Source of the DNA: an uncultured Veillonella sp.
Lineage (GTDB): Bacteria > Bacillota > Negativicutes > Veillonellales > Veillonellaceae
Direction of reading: 5' to 3'
NCBI RefSeq assembly: GCF_900545205.1
Contig: NZ_UQYC01000095.1
Span: 1-5,567 of the forward strand
DNA length: 5,567 bases
Positions 1 through 5,567 of this stretch are shown here, piece by piece; within the stretch, counting starts at the first letter, position 1, and each line of letters opens with the position of its first letter. The notes under the pieces were generated by a model. The model was not told where the DNA came from and ran no database searches. It was given only the letters and a program-made list of their open reading frames with translations. The position numbers and the translations under genes were made by a program.

Positions 1-691
1 ATCATTAATATTGCCTGTATTATATGTTGGGGTACCTATTGCACTCGTATTCTTACAGCCTGACCTAGGTACATCTCTTGTGTATATTGCTATTTTTGTG
101 GGCATGTTATTTATTTCTGGTATTAGAACAAGACTTATAAAAATTATTGCCGGTACTGGTTTATTATTGATGCCTTTAGGTTGGTTTGTACTGAAAGAAT
201 ACCAAAAACAACGTATTCTTGTATTTTTAAATCCAGATATTGATCCTTTTGGATCAGGCTATCATATCATTCAGTCTAAGATTGCCATTGGTTCAGGTTT
301 GATTTTTGGTAAAGGTATCTTTAATGGTACGCAAAGTCAGTTGAACTTCTTACCAGAAAACCATACGGACTTTATTTTCTCCGTTATTGGTGAAGAATTT
401 GGTTTTGTAGGCTGTATTATCGTGTTGTTTTTGCTTTTTATGCTGATTTATCGCAGCATTAAAGTAGCCTATATGTGTAATGATAATTTTGGTATGTTAC
501 TAGCTACAGGGATTGCTACCATGTTTACCTTTGAGGTACTCGTTAATGTAGGTATGACTATTGGTATTATGCCTGTTACAGGGATTCCATTGCCATTCCT
601 TAGCTATGGTGTCAGTGCGTTGACTACTAATATGTTGAGTATCGGTATTTTGTTAAATATTGCTATGCAACGGACGAAATATATTTTTTAA
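1..691 (+). CDS. rodA: RodA-type SEDS peptidoglycan glycosyltransferase, C-terminal part (5' end outside window)
   Basis: RodA polymerises lipid II into glycan strands in the cytoplasmic membrane as part of the elongation (rod) complex, working with a class B penicillin-binding protein. The frame is open from base 2, so the start lies upstream; about 229 residues are visible, against roughly 370 for the family, so the first 140 or so are missing. Counting from the in-frame TTG at position 11, an internal codon, the hallmarks are QPDLGTS (16-22), the RodA-specific stretch from FLNPDIDPFGSGYHIIQSK through GTQSQLNFLPENHTDFIF (72-123), and GIPLPFLSYG (191-200). D120 in HTDFIF corresponds to the catalytic aspartate of SEDS polymerases. 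Hydrophobic segments lie near 23-37, 43-61, 131-149, 161-187 and 202-219. The NPDxDPxGxGYHIIQSKIAIGSG signature favours RodA over FtsW or SpoVE. The protein ends normally in a short basic tail and a TAA stop. Confidence 0.95.
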   Translation, partial: SLILPVLYVGVPIALVFLQPDLGTSLVYIAIFVGMLFISGIRTRLIKIIAGTGLLLMPLGWFVLKEYQKQRILVFLNPDIDPFGSGYHIIQSKIAIGSGLIFGKGIFNGTQSQLNFLPENHTDFIFSVIGEEFGFVGCIIVLFLLFMLIYRSIKVAYMCNDNFGMLLATGIATMFTFEVLVNVGMTIGIMPVTGIPLPFLSYGVSALTTNMLSIGILLNIAMQRTKYIF

Positions 692-714
692 AACCCTATT
701 TTTAGGATTGATTG

Positions 715-738
715 TGAAAGAAGTCTTTCAGAAAAGAC
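715..738 (+). promoter_or_regulatory. Two overlapping, mutually exclusive small hairpins before the radical SAM gene
   Basis: Two perfect 6-bp inverted repeats share bases. The first is TGAAAG-AAGT-CTTTCA (715-730). The second is GTCTTT-CAGA-AAAGAC (723-738), which ends directly against the GGAGG ribosome binding site at 739-743. Because CTTT is used by both stems, an RNA can form only one at a time. There is no following T-run, so neither looks like an intrinsic terminator. A role in controlling access to the ribosome binding site is inferred only; the stems are short and AU-rich, and chance is possible. Confidence 0.35.
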
Positions 739-747
739 GGAGGATGT

Positions 748-2631
748 ATGATTCAATTAGATACGTCATGGTTACAACATGTCCAAAAGCCTGCTCGTTA
801 TACGGGCGGTGAATATAACAGTATTGTAAAAGATCACAGTACTGTTGATGTAACAATGGCTTTAGCTTTTCCAGATGTATACGAAGTGGCTATGAGCCAT
901 TTGGGCATCAAAATTTTATATGGTCTTGTAAACCGTCGTGAAGATGCAGCAGCGGAACGTGTATTTGCTCCGTGGCACGATATGGAAGAGGAAATGCGCA
1001 AGCGCAATATTCCTTTGTTCTCTTTGGAAACTCGTACGCCTATTAAAGATTTTGATGTGTTAGCTTTTACACTTCAATATGAGATGAGCTTCACTAATAT
1101 CTTAAACATGCTCGATTTGGCTGGTATTCCAATGTACGCTAAAGACCGTGATATGGAGTTTCCATTACTCGTTTGTGGTGGTCCATGTGCCTTTAATGTA
1201 GAGCCTATTGCAGATTTCTTTGATATTGTTTCCCTTGGTGAGTCTGAAGAATGGGGCGATGAATTCATCGATCTCTACAAGGCTGAAAAGGCAAAAGGAT
1301 TCCCAGGTGGTAAGGAAGCATTCTTGCGTAAAGTGGCTCAAATTCCTGGTACGTATTGTCCAGCGCTATACGATGTGGAATATACAGAGCAAGGTGATTT
1401 TAAATCCATTACACCGCGCTTTGAAGACGTGCCTGCAGCTGTTGAAAAACGCATTGTAGAAGATGTGGAAAATATTTTCTACCCAACAAAACCTGTTGTA
1501 CCGTTCTTAGATATAGTTCATGACCGTGCGGTACTTGAACTATTCCGTGGTTGTACACGTGGTTGTCGTTTCTGCCAAGCGGGTATGCTATATCGTCCTG
1601 TTCGTGAAAAGACTCCGGAACGTTTGTTACAAATTGCTAAAGATACGATTGCCAATACTGGTTATAATGAAATCTCTTTGATGAGCTTGAGTTCTGCGGA
1701 CTATTCTAAATTACCTGAACTAGTAGATATGCTCATGGAAGAGTTCAAAGATAAACAAGTGAGTGTAAGCTTGCCATCCTTGCGTATTGATAGTTTCTCT
1801 ATCGATATTGCGAAAAAGGTGCAACAAGTGCGTAAGAGTGGTCTTACCTTTGCCCCTGAAGCCGGGACACAACGTATGCGCGATGTTATCAATAAAGGTG
1901 TTAGTGAAGAGGACTTGTTGGCGGCATGTACAAATGCCTTTAAATCCGGTTGGAATACAGTTAAATTGTACTTCATGATGGGCCTTCCAACTGAAACAGA
2001 TGAAGATTTGGCAGGTATTGCTGATCTTGCGTACAAGGTACTCGATTTACACCGTGATATTACAGGCAAACGCAACGGTTCTGTAACGGTGAGTGTATCC
2101 TTCTTCGTACCAAAAACACATTCTCCATACCAATGGTATGGTCAACAAGATGTAGAGGAAATCCATCGTAAACAACGTTACTTGAAATCTCTCATCAATA
2201 ATCGCAATATTTCCTACCATTACCATGATGGTTATACTGGCTATATGGAGGCCGCTTTTGCTCGTGGGGACCGTAGATTATCTAAAGTTCTTGTGAAAGC
2301 ATGGGAAGCGGGTTGTAAATTTGATGGTTGGACTGAGTACTTTAACTATGAAACTTGGTTGAAAGCCTTCGCTGATTGTGGTTTGGATCCAGCATATTTT
2401 GCAAGACGTACTCGTGACTTTGATGAACCATTACCTTGGGACCATTTAGATTGCACTGTAAGTAAAGCTTTCTTAAAACGGGAGTGGGAACAAGCGGTAG
2501 AGGCAAACTTAACAAGTGATTGTCGTCGCGGTCCATGTAAGGGCTGTAATGTATGTCCAGAGCTTAATACTGCAATTATTGACTATAAGGAGGGTGGCAG
2601 AGTTGAAAAAATTACGTTTGGCCTTAAATAA
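748..2631 (+). CDS. TIGR03960-type radical SAM protein with B12-binding-like N-terminal region, function unknown
   Basis: A 627-residue protein of an uncharacterised radical SAM family whose genes usually sit next to, or are fused with, a DUF2344 gene. Residues about 20-210 form the N-terminal region (FPDVYEVAMSHLGIKILYG at 41-59, CGGPCAFN at 143-150, SLGESEE at 162-168), resembling the cobalamin-binding-like domain of such enzymes; I see no clear DxHxxG B12-ligand motif. The radical SAM core starts near 255, with the 4Fe-4S motif CTRGCRFC (C269, C273, C276) and the conserved FAPEAGTQRMRDVINKG (368-384). The C-terminus carries a second cysteine set, C592, C597, C600 and C603 (Cx4Cx2Cx2C), which could bind another Fe-S cluster or zinc. 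The start is the ATG four bases after GGAGG (739-743). The 3' end overlaps the next gene by 29 nt, suggesting translational coupling. Family assignment is confident; substrate and reaction are not known. Confidence 0.94.
   Translation: MIQLDTSWLQHVQKPARYTGGEYNSIVKDHSTVDVTMALAFPDVYEVAMSHLGIKILYGLVNRREDAAAERVFAPWHDMEEEMRKRNIPLFSLETRTPIKDFDVLAFTLQYEMSFTNILNMLDLAGIPMYAKDRDMEFPLLVCGGPCAFNVEPIADFFDIVSLGESEEWGDEFIDLYKAEKAKGFPGGKEAFLRKVAQIPGTYCPALYDVEYTEQGDFKSITPRFEDVPAAVEKRIVEDVENIFYPTKPVVPFLDIVHDRAVLELFRGCTRGCRFCQAGMLYRPVREKTPERLLQIAKDTIANTGYNEISLMSLSSADYSKLPELVDMLMEEFKDKQVSVSLPSLRIDSFSIDIAKKVQQVRKSGLTFAPEAGTQRMRDVINKGVSEEDLLAACTNAFKSGWNTVKLYFMMGLPTETDEDLAGIADLAYKVLDLHRDITGKRNGSVTVSVSFFVPKTHSPYQWYGQQDVEEIHRKQRYLKSLINNRNISYHYHDGYTGYMEAAFARGDRRLSKVLVKAWEAGCKFDGWTEYFNYETWLKAFADCGLDPAYFARRTRDFDEPLPWDHLDCTVSKAFLKREWEQAVEANLTSDCRRGPCKGCNVCPELNTAIIDYKEGGRVEKITFGLK
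2587..2593 (+). promoter_or_regulatory. Ribosome binding site fixing the TTG start of the DUF2344 gene
   Basis: AAGGAGG is a near-perfect Shine-Dalgarno sequence lying inside the end of the radical SAM gene. It is nine bases before the in-frame TTG at 2603. An in-frame GTG at 2594 abuts it with no spacing and is unlikely to be used. The longer open frame, starting at 2516, has no such site and would add 29 residues not expected in the family. Confidence 0.85.
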
Positions 2632-3298
2632 GGGCGAAGAATTACGATTCTTGTCGCACCTTGACTATGCACAAGCAGTAGAGCGTATGATTCGTCGCGG
2701 AGAAATTAAAATGGCGTACTCTGAAGGCTTTAATCCACATATGAAAATTAGCTTTTCCTCTGCACTTGCTTTAGGCGTAACCGCAGCGGCTGAATATATC
2801 GATATGGATGTACTGGAAGAAGACTCTTTAGAGTCCATCATGGAGCGTTTGAATCGCGTAGCACCTCCAGGCCTTGAAGTACTAGGTGGTAAAGAAATGC
2901 CTGACAAGGTTAAAAAGATGATGGCTATTTGTAACTTTGCCATCTATGAAGTTACAGGCCCTGTAACGGATGAAAATGCCGATTGGGATGCATTACTAAA
3001 ACCTTTTAATGAGGCTCCGGAAATTTCTTACGAAAAGGTAACACCGAAGAAAACTCGCACCATCGATGTAAAAGAATTTGTAAAGGAACCAATCGTTGCG
3101 TCTTTGAAAGATGGTAAAGTTACTCTTACAATGGGCATTGGCATTTATCCGCAAGGTACTATTAAACCTAGTGAAGTGTGGAACCTTGGTAAAGACCAAT
3201 ATAACTGGCCAATCACAAGTGGTTATGAAATTCATCGTAAAGCAATTATGGTGGAAAATGAAGAAGGCCGTTATACTCCATTGGAGATTAACTATTAA
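2603..3298 (+). CDS. DUF2344 / TIGR03936 radical SAM-linked protein, function unknown
   Basis: A 231-residue protein of the family found beside, or fused to, TIGR03960 radical SAM proteins; its role is unknown but it probably works with the upstream protein. The N-terminal block is diagnostic: RFLSHLD (15-21) and YSEGFNPHMKISF (39-51), followed by the hydrophobic ALALGV and a less conserved C-terminal half. Most relatives that I recall have proline where M47 stands in SEGFNPHMK. No signal peptide or membrane segment is apparent, so it is probably cytoplasmic. The TTG start at 2603 is chosen because it follows AAGGAGG at nine bases and puts RFLSHLD about 15 residues from the N-terminus, as expected. 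The gene begins 29 nt before the upstream stop, in another frame, so it is very likely co-transcribed and translationally coupled with the radical SAM gene. Confidence 0.92.
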   Translation: MKKLRLALNKGEELRFLSHLDYAQAVERMIRRGEIKMAYSEGFNPHMKISFSSALALGVTAAAEYIDMDVLEEDSLESIMERLNRVAPPGLEVLGGKEMPDKVKKMMAICNFAIYEVTGPVTDENADWDALLKPFNEAPEISYEKVTPKKTRTIDVKEFVKEPIVASLKDGKVTLTMGIGIYPQGTIKPSEVWNLGKDQYNWPITSGYEIHRKAIMVENEEGRYTPLEINY

Positions 3299-3361
3299 TA
3301 CTCTTAATACACATCTTAACTACTAATGGTCTTTACATAAATCTTAGGGGCTTATATGTGC

Positions 3362-3390
3362 TTGAGTGATTTAAAAGAATTATATATTTT
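3362..3390 (+). promoter_or_regulatory. Possible weak promoter upstream of rng
   Basis: TTGAGT (3362-3367) is followed after 17 bases by TATTTT (3385-3390), within an AT-rich stretch, about 25 nt before the rng ATG. The match is only partial and AT-rich gaps give such matches by chance. The 116-nt gap (3299-3414) is the longest between genes in the window, and no intrinsic terminator is visible in it, so read-through from the radical SAM pair is also possible. Confidence 0.25.
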
Positions 3391-3400
3391 GTATTGAACG

Positions 3401-3409
3401 AAGGGAGGG
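3401..3409 (+). promoter_or_regulatory. Ribosome binding site fixing the ATG start of rng
   Basis: AAGGGAGGG lies five bases before the ATG at 3415 and contains the core GGAGG (3404-3408). The longer frame starts at a TTG at 3394, which lies upstream of this site and has no Shine-Dalgarno sequence of its own. The purine-rich site would otherwise be read as part of the coding sequence (NEGRDR). Confidence 0.85.
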
Positions 3410-3414
3410 ATAGG

Positions 3415-4842
3415 ATGCATAAAATTTTGGTCAATGTTATGCGCGAAGAAATTCGCATGGCTGTTGTCGATGAAGCAGGTCAGTTAATAGATTTCGTCTT
3501 AGAACGTACCGATGAGAGCCATATGGCAAATCATATGTACAAAGGGACCGTAAAGAACGTGTTGAACGGTATGCAAGCGGCTTTCGTTGATATTGGGGGC
3601 TCTCAAAATGCGTACTTAAATCTTCAACAGGGGAAAGAACAGAAAATCTTGCCACGCCTATCTGTGGGGCAACAAATTCTTGTACAAGTGGTAAAAGAGG
3701 AGATGCTTGGTAAAGGCGCTCGTGTTACAGCTGATGTGAGCTTGGCAGGACGCTTTATGGTGCTTCTACCATATTCTGAAGGCATGCATATTTCTAAGAA
3801 AATTACGGATGAAGCAGTACGTTCTAAATTACAAGAATTAGCAGCGCCTTATGTACAGGAGGGCTGTGGATTTATCATTCGTACTGCTGCTGCGAAGGCT
3901 AGTGCCGATGAAATCGGTCGTGATATGGAATATCTATGGCGTACATGGCAACATGTGTTAAAACGCTTTAAGGTAGCTAAGAGTGGTACTGATCTCTATA
4001 GTGATGCAGATTTCTGGTTCCGCCTTGTACGGGATTATGCGCATCGTAATGTAGAGGAAATCATCGTTGATTCCGATATGGGGGAATCTCGATTACTGGA
4101 TCTATTAGGTCATGGCCCAACATCTCAACAAATTAAAGTGACACGTCACCGTGGCAGCACACCTATTTTTAAAGCCAATCACATTGAACCTCAATTAGAG
4201 GATCTTATCTCTCGTGATATTAATCTACCTTCCGGTGGCTCTATCCGTATTGATCATACGGAGGCTCTCACCGTATTTGATGTAAACTCGGCTCATTACA
4301 CAGGTAAGTCTAATAAGTTAGAAGATCTGGCTTTTACAGTCAATAAAGAGGCGGCAAAGGAAATTTGTCGACAATTGCGATTGCGCGATATTGGTGGTAT
4401 TATCGTCGTCGATTTTATCGATATGAAGGATAAGTCGCATCAACAAGAGTTGCTACAACTATTGAGCGCACAAGCTAAGTTAGATAAGATGAAAACCGTC
4501 GTATGTGGTATTAGCTCTCTCGGTCTAGTAGAAATGACGCGGAAGCGTGCCCGTCAAGGTTTGCAAACCTTGATGTTTGATACATGCCCTCAATGTGGTG
4601 GCACTGGATACATGTTGTCAGGTAGAACTGTATATATGCAGATCATTCGACGCATCCGTGAGTTATTTAAGTCTGGTCGAATTAAATCGAACCTGGAAAT
4701 TGAAGTTCATCCAGAGGTAGCCCAATATTTAACAAAGGCTGTTCTTGAAGAATTAGGTGACTCTATAGGTCGTAAGATTTCTATAGTAGTAAATCCACAA
4801 ATCAGCCGTGAAGGATATTCATTAATGGCTGTAGCAGAATAA
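3415..4842 (+). CDS. rng: Ribonuclease E/G family endoribonuclease, RNase G type
   Basis: A single-strand-specific endoribonuclease for rRNA/tRNA processing and mRNA decay, 475 residues from the ATG at 3415. In order: an S1 RNA-binding domain at about 35-115 (YKGTVKNVLNGMQAAFVDIGG at 42-62); the 5'-monophosphate sensor region GFIIRTAA (152-159), whose R156 and T157 match R169/T170 of E. coli RNase E; and the DNase I-like catalytic region with FDVNSAHYTGK (288-298) and RLRDIGGIIVVDFIDM (322-337). D289 and D333 correspond to the Mg2+-binding D303 and D346 of RNase E. CPQC (C391, C394) is the zinc-link motif CPxC that joins subunits. The long degradosome scaffold of RNase E is absent, so RNase G is the better name, although in Firmicutes such short proteins may act as RNase E equivalents. 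All key residues are intact. It is followed after 26 nt by mntP. Confidence 0.95.
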   Translation: MHKILVNVMREEIRMAVVDEAGQLIDFVLERTDESHMANHMYKGTVKNVLNGMQAAFVDIGGSQNAYLNLQQGKEQKILPRLSVGQQILVQVVKEEMLGKGARVTADVSLAGRFMVLLPYSEGMHISKKITDEAVRSKLQELAAPYVQEGCGFIIRTAAAKASADEIGRDMEYLWRTWQHVLKRFKVAKSGTDLYSDADFWFRLVRDYAHRNVEEIIVDSDMGESRLLDLLGHGPTSQQIKVTRHRGSTPIFKANHIEPQLEDLISRDINLPSGGSIRIDHTEALTVFDVNSAHYTGKSNKLEDLAFTVNKEAAKEICRQLRLRDIGGIIVVDFIDMKDKSHQQELLQLLSAQAKLDKMKTVVCGISSLGLVEMTRKRARQGLQTLMFDTCPQCGGTGYMLSGRTVYMQIIRRIRELFKSGRIKSNLEIEVHPEVAQYLTKAVLEELGDSIGRKISIVVNPQISREGYSLMAVAE

Positions 4843-4857
4843 GTAAGTAGTTTTTAT

Positions 4858-4863
4858 AGGTGA
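4858..4863 (+). promoter_or_regulatory. Ribosome binding site fixing the GTG start of mntP
   Basis: AGGTGA matches the 3' half of the consensus AGGAGGTGA and lies five bases before the GTG at 4869. The alternative in-frame GTG at 4860 falls inside this site and has only A/T-rich sequence before it. The GTG at 4869 also places the first conserved aspartate at residue 16, exactly as in E. coli MntP. Confidence 0.75.
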
Positions 4864-4868
4864 GTATA

Positions 4869-5444
4869 GTGTCTGTATTTGAAATTATATTAATTAGTGT
4901 TGGCCTAGCCATGGACGCCTTTGGTGTATCTATTGGTAAAGGTTTATCTATGCCGGTGGGTGAAAATGGACGAAAGGTGACATTAGCATTCTTATTCGGA
5001 TTATTCCAGTTTCTCATGCCTGTTATTGGTTGGCTCATTGGACGCCAGTTTATCGATGTCATATCTGAATGGGATCATTGGATTATCTTTGGACTTCTTG
5101 GCTATTTAGGTATTGCTATGATTCGTGAAGGTCTTAGTGATGACGATGATGAAGACGATGATAAACAGTTTTTAGGTGCTTGGGAAATGATTATGCTTTC
5201 CATTGCAACTAGCCTTGATGCTATGGCGGTAGGTTTAACCTTTGCCTTTTTACCTATTAATGTATGGGAAGCTTCCACTATGATTGGGGTCATTACCTTT
5301 GGTATTTCTCTCATTGGCGTTTACTTAGGTAAATTTATGGGCCAGTTCGTAGGAAAATATGCAGACATACTAGGTGGGGGTGTATTAATCCTCATCGGCA
5401 CAAAAATACTCTTACAACACCTCGGTATTATCGGAGAATTTTAG
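4869..5444 (+). CDS. mntP: Manganese efflux pump MntP
   Basis: MntP exports Mn2+ across the cytoplasmic membrane and protects against manganese excess. The 191-residue length fits the family (E. coli 188). It has six hydrophobic segments in two three-helix halves, each half carrying the family motif: GLAMDAFGVSIGKG (12-25, D16) and SIATSLDAMAVG (111-122, D117), matching D16 and D118 of the E. coli protein. The central loop holds a run of eight acidic residues, DDDDEDDD (91-98), where E. coli also has an acidic loop. W69-H70-W71-like EWDHW (67-71) and KYADILGG (163-170) are further family matches. The start is GTG at 4869, chosen from the AGGTGA site; GTG at 4860 would add three residues. It follows rng by 26 nt with no visible promoter, so it is probably co-transcribed. 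There is no room for a yybP-ykoY manganese riboswitch directly upstream. Confidence 0.95.
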   Translation: MSVFEIILISVGLAMDAFGVSIGKGLSMPVGENGRKVTLAFLFGLFQFLMPVIGWLIGRQFIDVISEWDHWIIFGLLGYLGIAMIREGLSDDDDEDDDKQFLGAWEMIMLSIATSLDAMAVGLTFAFLPINVWEASTMIGVITFGISLIGVYLGKFMGQFVGKYADILGGGVLILIGTKILLQHLGIIGEF

Positions 5445-5499
5445 AGGTTTGTATATATATGAAAGTATCGTAAACTGAGCTATTTATGGTGAATTTTGT

Positions 5500-5528
5500 T
5501 TGACATGGATAGGTAAATACGATATACT
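5500..5528 (+). promoter_or_regulatory. Strong sigma-A (housekeeping) promoter for the gene downstream of the window
   Basis: A perfect -35 box TTGACA (5500-5505) and a -10 box TATACT (5523-5528, one mismatch to TATAAT) are separated by the optimal 17 bases. The predicted transcription start is near 5535. It lies 55 nt after the mntP stop and points out of the window, so it drives a gene not seen here. By common Firmicutes gene order next to RNase E/G this may be rplU (ribosomal protein L21); that is inference. Confidence 0.8.
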
Positions 5529-5539
5529 ATATCAGTATT

Positions 5540-5557
5540 AGTTCGGTTTACTGAACT
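5540..5557 (+). promoter_or_regulatory. Stem-loop at the predicted 5' end of the downstream transcript (possible leader or operator)
   Basis: AGTTCGG (5540-5546) pairs with CTGAACT (5551-5557) over seven base pairs, one of them G-U, closing a TTTA loop. It begins about 12 nt after the -10 box, so it would be the first structure in the nascent RNA. It is not followed by a T-run. It could be the first helix of a ribosomal-protein L21 leader if rplU follows, a 5'-stabilising hairpin, or, as a near-palindrome in DNA, a repressor site. The sequence stops too soon to choose. Confidence 0.45.
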
Positions 5558-5567
5558 TTGCAATCCG

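Noticed and set aside
11..13. TTG as the start of a short 226-residue SEDS protein
   Set aside because: The frame is open to the window edge, no ribosome binding site is visible in the ten bases before it, and the family needs about 140 more N-terminal residues, so this is an internal leucine codon.
620..663. Possible promoter inside the end of rodA (TTGACT or TTGAGT boxes)
   Set aside because: The only acceptable -10 matches are at 20 bases or are poor (TATTGC), and the sequence is constrained by conserved coding residues.
694..706. CCTA-TTTT-TAGG inverted repeat after the rodA stop as a terminator
   Set aside because: The stem is only four base pairs and no T-run follows it.
1701..2075. 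124-codon open frame on the - strand
   Set aside because: It lies wholly opposite the radical SAM core, whose + strand frame carries clear family motifs; the reverse reading has no recognisable domain and no convincing ribosome binding site.
2516..2602. 29-residue N-terminal extension of the DUF2344 protein
   Set aside because: The stretch is the other-frame reading of the radical SAM cysteine region. AAGGAGG at 2587-2593 points to TTG at 2603, which fits the family's usual N-terminus.
3394..3414. TTG start giving seven more residues to RNase G
   Set aside because: The extra codons contain the Shine-Dalgarno sequence itself; ATG at 3415 is correctly spaced from it.
5445..5499. Intrinsic terminator between mntP and the downstream promoter
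   Set aside because: No GC-rich stem followed by a T-run can be found; only very weak AT pairing is present, so termination here is not supported.

Overview
The window looks like chromosomal housekeeping DNA from a low-to-moderate-GC member of the Firmicutes in the broad sense. The codon choice is AT-leaning, the Shine-Dalgarno sites are strong, and the gene order (RodA, radical SAM protein, DUF2344 partner, RNase E/G) is typical of that group. The protein sequences are most compatible with the Negativicutes, for example Veillonella or a relative. That assignment is an inference from memory of the families, not from a database search.

All five genes lie on the + strand and are closely packed. 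From the left: the C-terminal part of a RodA-type SEDS peptidoglycan polymerase (1-691, start outside the window); a 56-nt gap holding two overlapping, mutually exclusive small hairpins just before the next ribosome binding site; a TIGR03960-type radical SAM protein (748-2631); its usual partner, the DUF2344/TIGR03936 'radical SAM-linked' protein (2603-3298, TTG start, 29-nt overlap); a 116-nt gap; an RNase E/G family endoribonuclease of RNase G size (3415-4842); and the manganese exporter MntP (4869-5444, GTG start). The last 123 nt contain a near-consensus sigma-A promoter (TTGACA, 17 nt, TATACT). Just after its predicted start is a stem-loop that probably begins the leader of a gene beyond the window. 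From common Firmicutes synteny next to RNase E/G this would be rplU (ribosomal protein L21), but no coding part of it is present.

Functionally the region joins cell-wall elongation (RodA), RNA processing and decay (RNase G), manganese homeostasis (MntP) and a conserved two-gene unit of unknown function (radical SAM plus DUF2344). The coupling of those two genes is the best lead for undescribed biology. I see no mobile element, CRISPR array, tRNA, rRNA or defence system. Several start codons are better placed downstream of the longest open frame, and the ribosome binding sites that decide them are listed.
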